Positions 1-8,038 of a stretch of 64,000 nucleotides of DNA are shown in pieces; the first letter of the stretch is position 1; every line of letters begins with the position of its first letter. This stretch comes from Anaerolineaceae bacterium UBA6133. Its GTDB lineage: Bacteria; Chloroflexota; Anaerolineae; Anaerolineales; Anaerolineaceae. Position numbers and translations under genes: made by a program. A model generated the notes under the pieces. The model was given only the letters and a program-made list of their open reading frames with translations, was not told the DNA's origin and ran no database searches. Location: positions 1-64,000 of the forward strand of contig DIVL01000028.1 in assembly GCA_002435825.1 (NCBI GenBank). Direction: 5' to 3'.

Positions 1-60
1 AACGACTTTTGAAACGCATACAGGCAATGCGCAGCTTGCGCAATACAGCCGCATTCATAG

Positions 61-66
61 TATAAT
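61..66 (+). promoter_or_regulatory. Candidate -10 box of the greA promoter
   Basis: TATAAT is a perfect -10 hexamer about 110 bases upstream of greA. The best -35 match, TTGCGC at 36-41, is 19 bases away, which is longer than optimal. No gene is recognisable in bases 1-147. Confidence 0.4.
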
Positions 67-174
67 AAGCTACCAGCGTTAAGGAAGCATCAGGCTTTCG
101 AGGCGCGTTTTGTATTAACCCAGCCTGTTTAGGGATTTGGGATTTTAGTGAATATATTAAGGGATGATGTAAAT

Positions 175-639
175 ATGCCAAGCTCATACTTGACCCGCGA
201 GGGATTTGAAAAATCTGAACACGAATTGGAATTTCTGCGCACGGTCAAACGCAAGGAAGTTGCTCAGCGTTTGCAGGATGCGATGGAAGATGGCGAGCTG
301 ATTGAAAACGCGGAGTACGAAGCCGCCAAAAACGAACAGGCTTTCACCGAAGGTCGCATCAAGGAACTGGAACTCCTGCTTGCCAACGCCCACATCATTG
401 AAGATGGCGAACACGAACACGGTCTTGTAACAGTTGGCTCAAAAGTGACTATCTGTGAAGAAGGCGGCGAGCCGGAAACCTATAAGATTGTTGGACCTGT
501 TGAAGCAAATCCCCGCGAAAGGCGAATTTCCAACGAATCCCCGATTGGGCGTGCTTTGATTAATCATCGTATCGGCGATAAGGTTAAGATTGAAGCTCCA
601 GGTGGTGCTTACACCGTGGAGATTCTCAAGAGCGAGTAA
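175..639 (+). CDS. greA: Transcription elongation factor GreA
   Basis: GreA binds the secondary channel of RNA polymerase and stimulates cleavage of backtracked transcripts. The N-terminal coiled coil is clear: LTREGFEKSEHELEFLR, then a DGELIENAEYEAAK segment that carries the acidic tip residues (D and E of DGELxENAEY) needed for cleavage, then a C-terminal FKBP-like domain with SPIGRALINHRIGDKV. The frame is open from a GTG at 148, but ATG 175 was chosen because the family normally starts two to four residues before the LTREG segment. This gives 154 residues, a normal GreA length, with AAGGG at 159-163 as a distant ribosome site. The gene ends in its own terminator, 66 bases before lysS. Confidence 0.95.
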   Translation: MPSSYLTREGFEKSEHELEFLRTVKRKEVAQRLQDAMEDGELIENAEYEAAKNEQAFTEGRIKELELLLANAHIIEDGEHEHGLVTVGSKVTICEEGGEPETYKIVGPVEANPRERRISNESPIGRALINHRIGDKVKIEAPGGAYTVEILKSE

Positions 640-654
640 TCCCTTGAATTCTCA

Positions 655-690
655 AAGCCCCACCCTTCATCACGGTGGGGCTTATTTAAT
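655..690 (+). terminator. Intrinsic terminator after greA
   Basis: A 10-bp perfect stem, AAGCCCCACC / GGTGGGGCTT (655-664 with 674-683), has a 9-base loop and is followed by ATTTAAT. It lies between greA and lysS, so lysS either reads through it or has its own start. Confidence 0.8.
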
Positions 691-704
691 GTAAAGGACG
701 AACC

Positions 705-2243
705 ATGCTAACAGACAACTTTTCCGAACTTGAAAGAACGCGCCTGGAAAAAATGGAGCAACTGCGACAAAACGGGATTGAGCCCTATCCAACCCGGTCA
801 TATAAAAACAGCAACAATGCCGATGCCATCAAGGCCTTTGAGGCATGCGAAGCTGCTGGCGAGCCAGAGGGACTCAAGCTGACACTTGCGGGTCGCCTAC
901 GCGCTATCCGCAACATGGGCAAGCTTTCGTTTGCCCACATCGAAGATCGCAGCGGCAAAATCCAGCTCTTCATGCGCATCAACGAACTTGGGCAGGAAAA
1001 ACTGGATCAGTTCGTGCGATTTTTTGATCTTGGTGACTTTATCGAAGCCACAGGCACCATGGTGCGCACAAAACGCGGAGAAGTGACTTTGCAGGTTGAA
1101 GACTTCAGAATGCTCTCCAAGGCGCTCTATCAGCTTCCGGCTGCCAAGGACGAGGTGGTGGATGGGGAGGTCATTCGCCATGCCGCGCTGACCGATCCCG
1201 AGACCCGCTATCGCCAGCGTTATGTTGACCTGGCAGTCAACCCCGAAGTCCGGGACATTTTCCGCGTGCGCACAGAGACTCTCAAAGCCCTGCGCGATTT
1301 TTTGGATGAACGCGGATTTCAGGAGGTTGAAACCCCCATCCTGCAACCTATCTACGGCGGCGCGGCAGCCAAACCTTTCATTACCTACCACAACCAGCTT
1401 CACCAGCAGCTCTTCCTGCGCATAAGCTTTGAACTTTACCTCAAACGCTTGCTCGTTGGCGGACTGGACCGCGTGTATGAGATTGGGCGGGACTTCCGCA
1501 ACGAGGGTGTCTCCTTCAAGCACAACACCGAATTCACCCAGCTTGAGTTCTACATGGCTTACGCCGACTACAACACGATCATGGAAATGACCGAGCAGAT
1601 GGTTGCGCAGGTTGCCCAGCGTGTTTTAGGTACGATGATCATCCACTGGGGTGGGCACGAAATCGACCTTACACCCCCCTGGAACCGGATGCAGATTCGC
1701 CAGGGTCTGATCGATCATGCTGGCATTGATATCCAGGAATACCCCACTGCTGAAGGATTGGCGGAGGTCATGAAAGCCCGCCAGATTTCCTTTAAGCCGG
1801 GAACTCCGCGCGGCAAGCTGATCAACACCCTGATGGAAACCTATCTTGAGCCAGTTATAATCCAGCCGACTTTCCTCTACGACTACCCGCGCGACATCTC
1901 GCCTCTGGCTAAGGCAAAGCCTGAAGACCCCAACACGGTGGAACGTTTCGAGGGCTACATTGGCGGTGTGGAGCTCTGCAATGCCTTTACGGAGCTTAAT
2001 GACCCGCTTGACCAGGAAAAACGCTTCCTCGAACTCGGACGCACCTACACTGAAGACGATGAAGAGCGCAACCCCATGGATGAAGATTACCTGCGCGCGC
2101 TGGCTTACGGCATGCCCCCTGCCGGCGGCTTTGGACTCGGCGTGGATCGCTTTGTCATGATGCTCACCGGTCAGCATTCCCTGCGTGAAGTCATTCTCTT
2201 TCCCCCCTTGCGGGAGGAAGATAGCGCTGAGCCTGAAGCGTAG
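705..2243 (+). CDS. lysS: Lysyl-tRNA synthetase, class II
   Basis: This enzyme charges tRNA-Lys with lysine in the cytosol. At 512 residues it has normal family length. The N-terminal OB-fold anticodon-binding domain contains LAGRLRAIRNMGKLSFAHI. The class II catalytic domain follows, with motif 2 (VYEIGRDFRNEG then HNTEFTQLEFY) and motif 3 (GFGLGVDRFVMMLTG). Two positions differ from what I recall as the usual consensus: RISFELYLKRL where RIAPELYLKRL is common, and HNTEFT where HNPEFT is common. AAAGGA at 693-698 is the ribosome site for ATG 705. A strong terminator follows the gene. Confidence 0.96.
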   Translation: MLTDNFSELERTRLEKMEQLRQNGIEPYPTRSYKNSNNADAIKAFEACEAAGEPEGLKLTLAGRLRAIRNMGKLSFAHIEDRSGKIQLFMRINELGQEKLDQFVRFFDLGDFIEATGTMVRTKRGEVTLQVEDFRMLSKALYQLPAAKDEVVDGEVIRHAALTDPETRYRQRYVDLAVNPEVRDIFRVRTETLKALRDFLDERGFQEVETPILQPIYGGAAAKPFITYHNQLHQQLFLRISFELYLKRLLVGGLDRVYEIGRDFRNEGVSFKHNTEFTQLEFYMAYADYNTIMEMTEQMVAQVAQRVLGTMIIHWGGHEIDLTPPWNRMQIRQGLIDHAGIDIQEYPTAEGLAEVMKARQISFKPGTPRGKLINTLMETYLEPVIIQPTFLYDYPRDISPLAKAKPEDPNTVERFEGYIGGVELCNAFTELNDPLDQEKRFLELGRTYTEDDEERNPMDEDYLRALAYGMPPAGGFGLGVDRFVMMLTGQHSLREVILFPPLREEDSAEPEA

Positions 2244-2270
2244 AAGGATTTGATAGCAATTAATTCATAC

Positions 2271-2300
2271 AAAAAGAGTGACTGAGTCACTCTTTTTGTT
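2271..2300 (+). terminator. Intrinsic terminator after lysS
   Basis: AAAAAGAGTGACT and AGTCACTCTTTTT form a nearly perfect palindrome at 2271-2297, with a T-run inside the right arm. It closes the lysS transcript. Confidence 0.8.
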
Positions 2301-2437
2301 ACTGTTTCCTGTTTACACACACGAATTTGATTAAAAGGGGGAAAACTTTGCATAAATGCTTTAGTATGAACCAGGATTGCGTTAAAATCACATTGTAGTT
2401 TTGGCTCGCTGGTGTAAGTCTTGCAACGAAGGCAATC

Positions 2438-3049
2438 ATGGAAGAGACCGAACTAATCAAGCTTGCTGTTGATGGAGACCTTGACGCCTTTAATCAACTT
2501 GTGCTCCAGCACCAGGAAATCGCTTTTAACGTCGCCTATCGAATCGTGGCAGATGAAAACGCGGCTGCGGACGCCACCCAGGAAGCGGTTATCTCCATGT
2601 ACCGCAAATTGGATACCTATCGCGGTGGATCCTTCAAAAGTTGGTTTTTACGTATCGTTACCAATGCCTGCTATGACGAGCTGCGCCGGCAGCGCCGCAG
2701 ACCAACCGTGCCGATCGAGCCAGAGACAAATGAAGGCGAGTTGATTGAATCGCCCGAGTGGTTGGAGGACAAATCTGCTGGTCCCGAAGAGGTACTGGGA
2801 GCTTCTGAGGTTGAGGAAGCCATTCAACACTGCCTGACCGGGCTCGAACAAAAATTCCGCGTCGTTATCACCCTGGTGGACATTTCAGGAGAGGACTACG
2901 AGACAGTAGCCCGGATTATCGGAACGCCTATCGGCACGGTCAAGAGCCGTCTTGCCCGCGCGCGCCAAAAAATGCAGCACTGCCTGCAGGGTTTCGGGGA
3001 ACTTTTACCAGACCATTTTCGTCATATTAGCGAGGAATATGATGAATAG
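2438..3049 (+). CDS. ECF-type (sigma-70 family) RNA polymerase sigma factor
   Basis: This is a 203-residue sigma factor of the extracytoplasmic-function group, which directs RNA polymerase to a stress or envelope regulon. Region 2 is seen as FNQLVLQHQEIAFNVAYRI...ATQEAVISMYRKLDTYRGGSFKSW, with the FLRIVTNACYDELRRQ segment typical of region 2.4. Region 4 contains EQKFRVVITLVDISGEDYETVARIIGTPIGTVKSRLARAR, the helix-turn-helix. An acidic linker separates the two regions. The next gene overlaps its end by 11 bases and encodes a membrane protein that is probably its anti-sigma factor. TAAAAT at 2383-2388 is a possible -10 box. Confidence 0.92.
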   Translation: MEETELIKLAVDGDLDAFNQLVLQHQEIAFNVAYRIVADENAAADATQEAVISMYRKLDTYRGGSFKSWFLRIVTNACYDELRRQRRRPTVPIEPETNEGELIESPEWLEDKSAGPEEVLGASEVEEAIQHCLTGLEQKFRVVITLVDISGEDYETVARIIGTPIGTVKSRLARARQKMQHCLQGFGELLPDHFRHISEEYDE

Positions 3050-3941
3050 GCAAGCAGAAATCTCTGAAAAGGACATTACGCTGCTGTGCGAATACCTCGA
3101 TGACGAGTTGTCTATTAAAGACCGCGCGCGATTTGAGAAGCGCCTGCAGCAATCCCCCGAGCTGAAACAAGCTCTGGCGGATATGACTGCTTTAAAACAC
3201 AGCATGCGAAACCTGCCTTACAGACCGGTGCCTCATCAGTTTACGCTTACTCGCAGTGAGGCTGAAAAAGCCCGGCGCGGTAGCTTTTTGCTGCCAGGTT
3301 TTGCCTGGGCAAGTGTGGTTTCCATGATCCTGCTGGCTGTCATTTTTGGCAGTGAATTTATTTTTGCAAACTTCTCCGCACCGCAGCCTGTAGCCGAGCC
3401 GCTCGCCATGACTTTGCAGAATGATGCCGCCCCCGAAAGCGCTCTTAGGCAAGCTGAAGAAGAGGGTGGTGAGCCAGTTTACCTCCTCAATTGGGTGTCA
3501 GTAGGCGGAAAAGGCGGCGGTGGCGCTGGCGGTAGTGGTCTCGGTGGCGGCAGTTTATATGCCGGGGATTTTGCCACTGGAATGGGCGGTGGGCTTACCG
3601 AACCATATGCTGAAGATATGGCATTGAATGAACCAGTTGAACCGCCTGTACCGGCTGAGCCGATGCAGATTGAAGAGATCGCGGAGCCGACCGAGGTTGC
3701 GAGCACGCTCGCTGGCGAGAAAATCACTGTTGAGCCCTTAATCTTTGGGGTTCGTGAGGACCAGTTGGGGCAGGTTATCACTGTCCAGCCTGAAGATAAT
3801 GAGGTTCCAATGGTAGCGGCTATCCCAGGGGTTATTGAAGCGGAGAAAGAGCCGCTCATCCCGACGAACTTCAAACTGCTCCTCGTTGGTCTGGCCGCTG
3901 CGAATGGACTGGTTTGGCTACTGCTAAAGTTCAGGCGGTAG
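3039..3941 (+). CDS. Membrane anti-sigma factor-like protein
   Basis: This is probably the regulator of the preceding sigma factor, inferred from position and architecture. The N-terminal cytoplasmic part (LLCEYLDDELSIKDRARFEKRL) resembles the helical anti-sigma domain but lacks the HxxxCxxC zinc motif. A transmembrane helix follows at about residues 88-115. After it come a glycine-rich stretch (GGKGGGGAGGSGLGGGS), an acidic proline-rich region, and a second hydrophobic helix at the extreme C-terminus ending in KFRR. The start ATG 3039 (or 3042) lies in an ATGATGA overlap with the sigma gene stop, with GAGG at 3032-3035, which suggests translational coupling. The frame is open further upstream, but that part overlaps sigma region 4. 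Confidence 0.7.
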   Translation: MMNRQAEISEKDITLLCEYLDDELSIKDRARFEKRLQQSPELKQALADMTALKHSMRNLPYRPVPHQFTLTRSEAEKARRGSFLLPGFAWASVVSMILLAVIFGSEFIFANFSAPQPVAEPLAMTLQNDAAPESALRQAEEEGGEPVYLLNWVSVGGKGGGGAGGSGLGGGSLYAGDFATGMGGGLTEPYAEDMALNEPVEPPVPAEPMQIEEIAEPTEVASTLAGEKITVEPLIFGVREDQLGQVITVQPEDNEVPMVAAIPGVIEAEKEPLIPTNFKLLLVGLAAANGLVWLLLKFRR

Positions 3942-3960
3942 GTTCTATTTAAAGAAAAGA

Positions 3961-3989
3961 AAAAGTCCGGGAGGCAATCCCGGACTTTT
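3961..3989. terminator. Bidirectional intrinsic terminator
   Basis: AAAAGTCCGGGA and TCCCGGACTTTT form a 12-bp perfect stem with a GGCAA loop. T-tracts flank both sides, so it can serve both the sigma/anti-sigma operon and the converging gene at 4010-4828. Confidence 0.85.
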
Positions 3990-4009
3990 ATCTTTAACAA
4001 TCATGAAAC

Positions 4010-4828
4010 TTACTTTCGCTTGGTAGCATAGGCTTTTCGCCACAACTTATTTAGGGTAAGGCCCAAACTGATGGTTGACAGTCCTGCGATCATAAAGGCT
4101 GGACCGACAAAGTTATCATCCCGACCAGTGTTTGGCACAGAGAATGTTGCCGTCACAGTTGGGGTTGTGGGAGTTTCGGTAGGATCAAGCGGTGTAGCCG
4201 TTGGGCTTGGTTCCGGTGTATTTGTGGGCGTTTCCGTGACAGCAGGGGTCTGTTTCGGCGGGTCCGTCGGTGTTGTAGTGGTCGAAGTAGGTGTGAAGGT
4301 CGCCGTGTTCGTCGGTGTACTGGTAGGTGTCTGAGGAGTGGACGTGGGGGTAGAAGTTGGTGTCTCAGTTACGCCGGGGGTTTGCTTGGGCGGATCTGTA
4401 GGAGTCACCGAGGTAGAAGTTGGGGTAAATGTCGGAGTAAACGTTGCCGTACTGGTAGGAGTTGGCTGCTGCTGGCAACCGTAATTTCCAGTGTAGTCAC
4501 CGGGGTTATGGAGGGTGACCAATGTGCTGTTGACCCACACTGAAGCGCTTGTAATGTTGTAATAACCCGGGCCTACATTGTCTGTAAAATGGACAACATT
4601 ACCACTGCGCGGACCGGGCGGGATGGTACCGTAGGTATAGGTAAGGTCTGAGATGCTATCCCCTTCAAGAGTGTTGAGCAAGACAAAGTGAATTTCAATA
4701 TATGTCCCAGCACATTCAATATGTGACAGGTTAAGTTGGTAATTTTCACTCGCCAGAACGGACTGATCCACCTGGCTGAGAGTAAAGAGTAATAGGGAGG
4801 CAAGTAGAATTGTGGATATAGTTTTCAC
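4010..4828 (-). CDS. Secreted Thr/Pro-rich protein with a C-terminal sortase-type signal
   Basis: This 272-residue protein has an N-terminal signal peptide (hydrophobic ISTILLASLLLFTL), a roughly 100-residue globular domain of unknown family (ENYQLNLSHIECAG onward), and a long Thr/Pro linker. The linker carries two copies of a TPTDPPKQTPxVTETPT unit. The C-terminus has the layout of a cell-wall sorting signal: VPNTG at residues 231-235, a hydrophobic segment, and a basic tail ending KRK. A sortase gene lies directly upstream on the same strand, so the two form a likely enzyme-substrate pair. The globular domain could be a surface-adhesion or display module, but I do not recognise it. Confidence 0.75.
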   Translation of the reverse strand: MKTISTILLASLLLFTLSQVDQSVLASENYQLNLSHIECAGTYIEIHFVLLNTLEGDSISDLTYTYGTIPPGPRSGNVVHFTDNVGPGYYNITSASVWVNSTLVTLHNPGDYTGNYGCQQQPTPTSTATFTPTFTPTSTSVTPTDPPKQTPGVTETPTSTPTSTPQTPTSTPTNTATFTPTSTTTTPTDPPKQTPAVTETPTNTPEPSPTATPLDPTETPTTPTVTATFSVPNTGRDDNFVGPAFMIAGLSTISLGLTLNKLWRKAYATKRK

Positions 4829-4869
4829 GTTACAACCTTTCTATAAAACTCAAAAAACTTAAGATACTC

Positions 4870-4900
4870 AGATATTAATACATAACCGGTATTAATATCT
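4870..4900. promoter_or_regulatory. Perfect 12-bp inverted repeat upstream of the VPNTG protein gene
   Basis: AGATATTAATAC (4870-4881) and GTATTAATATCT (4889-4900) are exact inverted copies with a 7-base loop, in the AT-rich 215-base gap between the sortase and its putative substrate. No T-tract follows on the minus strand, so an operator is more likely than a terminator. Confidence 0.4.
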
Positions 4901-5043
4901 ATAAAATGTATAAGGTATGCAGAAGTATCTGGGGTAAAAATTCTTGATCGCGTTGTAATGAGGCACTCAGAAATGAAAAAAAGACTATCTTGTAGCTGAA
5001 ATCTTTTTGCATGATCTGCTGGTTCGTGTATCAGAACCGGGAA

Positions 5044-5946
5044 TTAGGGGGCTGCAAAGGGTCCCAGTGGGGTTATCTTGCCAATCACAACAAAACGCTG
5101 ACCTAGCCAGTCGTTCGTGCAGGTGTAGAGCGTAACCAGGCGATCACTGGGTGATAGTCTGATTTCTGATTCAATCACGGAATTCTCTTCGATTGTTCGA
5201 ATCAGGCTGTTGAACTCAGCGTCAGAACTGAAATCCACAACCAGGTAGGTGACGTCTGTTTCGCGGACGACAATGCCGGCGGCAATGTCCACCCGGTAGA
5301 CCTGCTCTGGTGTGTAAAGGTAGTAAAAGGGATTCTGTTCATAGAACTGCTGGCTCTTGTACCAAACCAGGTTGCTAAACATGAGCCCATTGTCAAAATT
5401 GTGCCCATAGATGATGGTGTTTGGATCGCTGAAGTCACTTTTATTTCGAAAATCGAAAAAGATCGACCCCATCTCCTTGTAGGACAGATCGAGATCGCGG
5501 GTAAGGTAGTATTCGTTATCCGGCGACTTCAGGATTGGGTGATCTACGCGGATAGACTCATTGTGGATCCAGGCCTGGACGTCCGGATTCAAGCTTTGCC
5601 AGGCAGGGAAGTCGATTTCGACCAACGAAAGTGCCTGCATCAGCTCCTCAGCATGCGGATTGGGCGTGGGTGTCGGTGCGATGGTGGCAGTGGGCGGCAG
5701 CAGTTTGGGCGCTGCAAGGCTTGGCGCGCTGGTCGGCGTGGGGCTTGGGGTGGGGCTTGTCTGGGCTGTGGCGGTTTGATAGTAATTTGCCATGAACGTG
5801 GCAACACTGTTTGCCTGCTGGGTCATCTCATTCAAGGGGCGAGTCGTTTCACCGACGTATTTCAACCCAAAGCTGACCGTCAGGGCAGCTGAGAGCAGAA
5901 AAAGCACGCTCAATATCACCAGTATTAGCCTTCGTTTGAGTTCCAT
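5044..5946 (-). CDS. Class B-like sortase (transpeptidase)
   Basis: Sortases cut a C-terminal sorting motif on an exported protein and join it to the cell wall. This 300-residue protein has an N-terminal membrane anchor (LILVILSVLFLLSAALTVSF), a Thr/Pro linker (about 62-97), and a catalytic domain. His182 lies in IIYGHNFDNGLMFSNL, Cys276 in VTLYTCTND, and Arg284 in QRFVVIGKI. The TLYTC context and the YGHNFxxGxMF segment resemble class B sortases rather than class A. It is followed on the same strand by the gene for a VPNTG-tailed protein, its likely substrate. Class B enzymes usually prefer NPQTN-like motifs, so the pairing with VPNTG is inferred from position only. Confidence 0.85.
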   Translation of the reverse strand: MELKRRLILVILSVLFLLSAALTVSFGLKYVGETTRPLNEMTQQANSVATFMANYYQTATAQTSPTPSPTPTSAPSLAAPKLLPPTATIAPTPTPNPHAEELMQALSLVEIDFPAWQSLNPDVQAWIHNESIRVDHPILKSPDNEYYLTRDLDLSYKEMGSIFFDFRNKSDFSDPNTIIYGHNFDNGLMFSNLVWYKSQQFYEQNPFYYLYTPEQVYRVDIAAGIVVRETDVTYLVVDFSSDAEFNSLIRTIEENSVIESEIRLSPSDRLVTLYTCTNDWLGQRFVVIGKITPLGPFAAP

Positions 5947-6011
5947 TTGGGAAGAATAGTATTCTTTTTGCTATGGCAAAATCAAGTCAATAATGGAATG
6001 AGTTTGTACAA

Positions 6012-6040
6012 AAACAAGCAGACAAAAAAGTCTGCTTGTT
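6012..6040 (-). terminator. Intrinsic terminator of metK
   Basis: AACAAGCAGAC / GTCTGCTTGTT is an 11-bp stem with a six-base A/T loop. On the minus strand a T-tract follows it. It lies 28 bases beyond the metK stop. Confidence 0.8.
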
Positions 6041-6067
6041 TTTAAGTTGGCTTTATGAGAGGTTTTG

Positions 6068-7303
6068 TTATTCGGTCAGAAGACGAACTGCTTCTTTGAG
6101 AGCATCGGTTCGGTCGGTTCTTTCCCAGGTCAGGTCAAGATCATCGCGACCGAAGTGCCCGTAGGCAGCCAGTTGGCGATAGATCGGACGCAGCAGATCG
6201 AGGTCGTGGATGATGGCGCGCGGGCGCAGGTCGAAGACCTTGGCGATCGCCAGGGCGATTTTCTCATCTTCCACGCTGCCAGTGCCGAAAGTTTCCACGT
6301 TGATGCTCAGAGGCTGCGCGACGCCGATGGCATACGACACCTGCACCTCACATCGTTCAGCCAATCCGGCTGCCACCACGTTCTTCGCTACCCAGCGGGC
6401 TGCGTAGGCTGCGGAGCGATCAACCTTTGTCGGATCTTTGCCGCTGAAGGCACCGCCGCCGTGGCGCCCCATGCCGCCGTAAGTGTCCACGATGATCTTA
6501 CGTCCGGTCATACCGGCATCGCCCATCGGACCGCCAATCACAAAGCGACCGGTCGGGTTGACGTAGACTTTGGTGTCCTCGTCCAACAGCTCCGCGGGGA
6601 TGACAGCCTTGATAACGTGTTCTCGAATGTCTGCCTCGATGCGATCGTGGCTGACTTCTTCGTGATCGAGCTGGTCGGCATGCTGACTGCTGACAACGAT
6701 GGTGTGGATGCGAACGGGTTTGCCGTAATGATATTCCACCGTTACCTGGCTTTTGCCGTCGGGGTACATCCAGGGAATGGTGCCGTCCTTGCGGACCTCC
6801 GCCATGCGGCGGGTCAGCTTGTGGGCATAAAAAATTGGCATTGGCATCAGGGTTTCGGTTTCGTTACAGGCAAAACCAAACATCATGCCCTGGTCCCCAG
6901 CACCGCCAGCTTCAATGAAGGCTTCGTTGTACTCAACCGCTTCCTTCAAGCCGTTTTGGTCCACACCGCGGGAAATATCGGGACTCTGATTAGCCAGCGC
7001 CACCAACACACCGCAAGTGGAGCCGTCGAAGCCCTTCTTGCCGCGATCGTAGCCGATGTCGTTCACCACTTCGCGCACGAGGGCGTCGATGTCGACATAG
7101 GTCTTGGTGGTCACTTCGCCGTAGGTCAGAACAAAGCCGGTCTTGATGGCTGTTTCGCAGGCTACCCGGCTGGATTTGTCTTCCCCGATCATGGCATCCA
7201 GGATCGCGTCGCTGATCTGGTCGCACATTTTGTCCGGATGACCTTCAGTGACCGATTCAGATGTGAACAGGTACTTGGGTGATTGCATAAAAGTTGTTGT
7301 CAT
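6068..7303 (-). CDS. metK: S-adenosylmethionine synthetase
   Basis: MetK makes S-adenosylmethionine from methionine and ATP. At 411 residues it is of normal length. Visible signatures are [20 protein letters not shown] near the N-terminus, [13 protein letters not shown] (the flexible-loop and ATP-binding region), and [19 protein letters not shown]. The start ATG 7303 has an AGGAGG ribosome site at 7312-7317. Upstream on the same strand are a SAM riboswitch and an intrinsic terminator, so the gene is predicted to be shut off when its product is plentiful. A 405-codon open frame on the opposite strand is a compositional shadow. Confidence 0.97.
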   Translation of the reverse strand: MTTTFMQSPKYLFTSESVTEGHPDKMCDQISDAILDAMIGEDKSSRVACETAIKTGFVLTYGEVTTKTYVDIDALVREVVNDIGYDRGKKGFDGSTCGVLVALANQSPDISRGVDQNGLKEAVEYNEAFIEAGGAGDQGMMFGFACNETETLMPMPIFYAHKLTRRMAEVRKDGTIPWMYPDGKSQVTVEYHYGKPVRIHTIVVSSQHADQLDHEEVSHDRIEADIREHVIKAVIPAELLDEDTKVYVNPTGRFVIGGPMGDAGMTGRKIIVDTYGGMGRHGGGAFSGKDPTKVDRSAAYAARWVAKNVVAAGLAERCEVQVSYAIGVAQPLSINVETFGTGSVEDEKIALAIAKVFDLRPRAIIHDLDLLRPIYRQLAAYGHFGRDDLDLTWERTDRTDALKEAVRLLTE

Positions 7304-7323
7304 TGTGTAAACCTCCTCAGGTT

Positions 7324-7356
7324 ACGAAAAAAATGCCCCTGCAAGTGAGGGGCATT
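7324..7356 (-). terminator. Riboswitch-controlled terminator of metK
   Basis: On the minus strand AATGCCCCT and AGGGGCATT form a 9-bp stem with a 7-base loop, followed by TTTTTTT. It lies between the SAM aptamer and the metK ribosome site, where the expression platform of an S-box leader should be. Confidence 0.88.
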
Positions 7357-7375
7357 CCGCTTGGTATGCTGTAGC

Positions 7376-7474
<99 letters not shown>

Positions 7475-7706
7475 CCGCAAGGGCTATGTAATTGCCTGTG
7501 TTATACCACAAGCTATTCAAGCAGGCAAGGATAAGAGATTTGTCAAGGCAATTGCACCGAACTTCTGAGAATACTTTTCTCCGTAGGGCGAGGTTGAGGG
7601 CACCGTGTACCTTTTGATGGGTAGTTGTGTTGTGCCCTCAACCCGCCGTTCAGACTAACAGGGTGGATAAGCAGCAGCACATTATTTGTGGGGGTCATAA
7701 TGTTTA

Positions 7707-7738
7707 GATCGCCACGTCGCTTCGCTCCTCGCGATGAC
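7707..7738 (+). repeat. 32-bp dispersed repeat, copy 1
   Basis: The repeat begins GATCGCCACGTCGCTTCGC and ends CTCGCGATGAC. The same 32 bases, or a one-to-two-base variant, recur at 20118, 20208 and 20432 (same strand) and at 52021, 52081, 52350, 52517, 52684 and 52871 (opposite strand). All copies are intergenic. Confidence 0.9.
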
Positions 7739-7780
7739 AAAAAATGTAGAATGCAATAGCGTCAAGGAACCGTTTTTTTG

Positions 7781-7935
7781 TAGGGTGGGTTGGCGTCACA
7801 AAATCTGAACAAACTTGATCCTATTCTAGCCAACCCACCGGGTAGCAGCCTATTATTGGTGGGTTGGCTATTTCGAAGTTATTAAAGGACGAAATTCTCT
7901 GACGCCATACTCTTCGAGCACGATGACCCACCCTA
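7781..7935. repeat. Nested inverted-repeat element
   Basis: The outer arms TAGGGTGGGT (7781-7790) and ACCCACCCTA (7926-7935) are exact inverse complements. Next, GGCGTCA (7792-7798) is matched by TGACGCC (7900-7906). The inner arms TAGCCAACCCACC (7827-7839) and GGTGGGTTGGCTA (7858-7870) form a 13-bp perfect hairpin. The same building blocks recur at 19998-20072, 20312-20386 and throughout 52160-52990. There is no coding capacity. Confidence 0.75.
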
Positions 7936-8038
7936 CTAAGATTATGACGGAAAAGGTGAGACCTAGGTTCTATGCTTTTCCCACTTCGGATAAAATAGGT
8001 TATGCTTAAGCTTTGTTCAAACACTGAAGGAGGTCAAT

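Noticed and set aside
4071..4334. Val/Gly-rich open frame opposite the VPNTG protein
   Set aside because: It is the antisense of a Thr/Pro repeat linker, which always reads as Val/Gly repeats. The same applies at 28166-28750 and 48779-49009.
6065..7282. 405-codon open frame opposite metK
   Set aside because: It is exactly antisense to a certain metK gene, has no recognisable domain, and its length follows from GC-rich codons on the other strand.
7821..8024. 67-codon open frame before frr
   Set aside because: It lies inside the nested inverted-repeat element and has no ribosome site or known domain.
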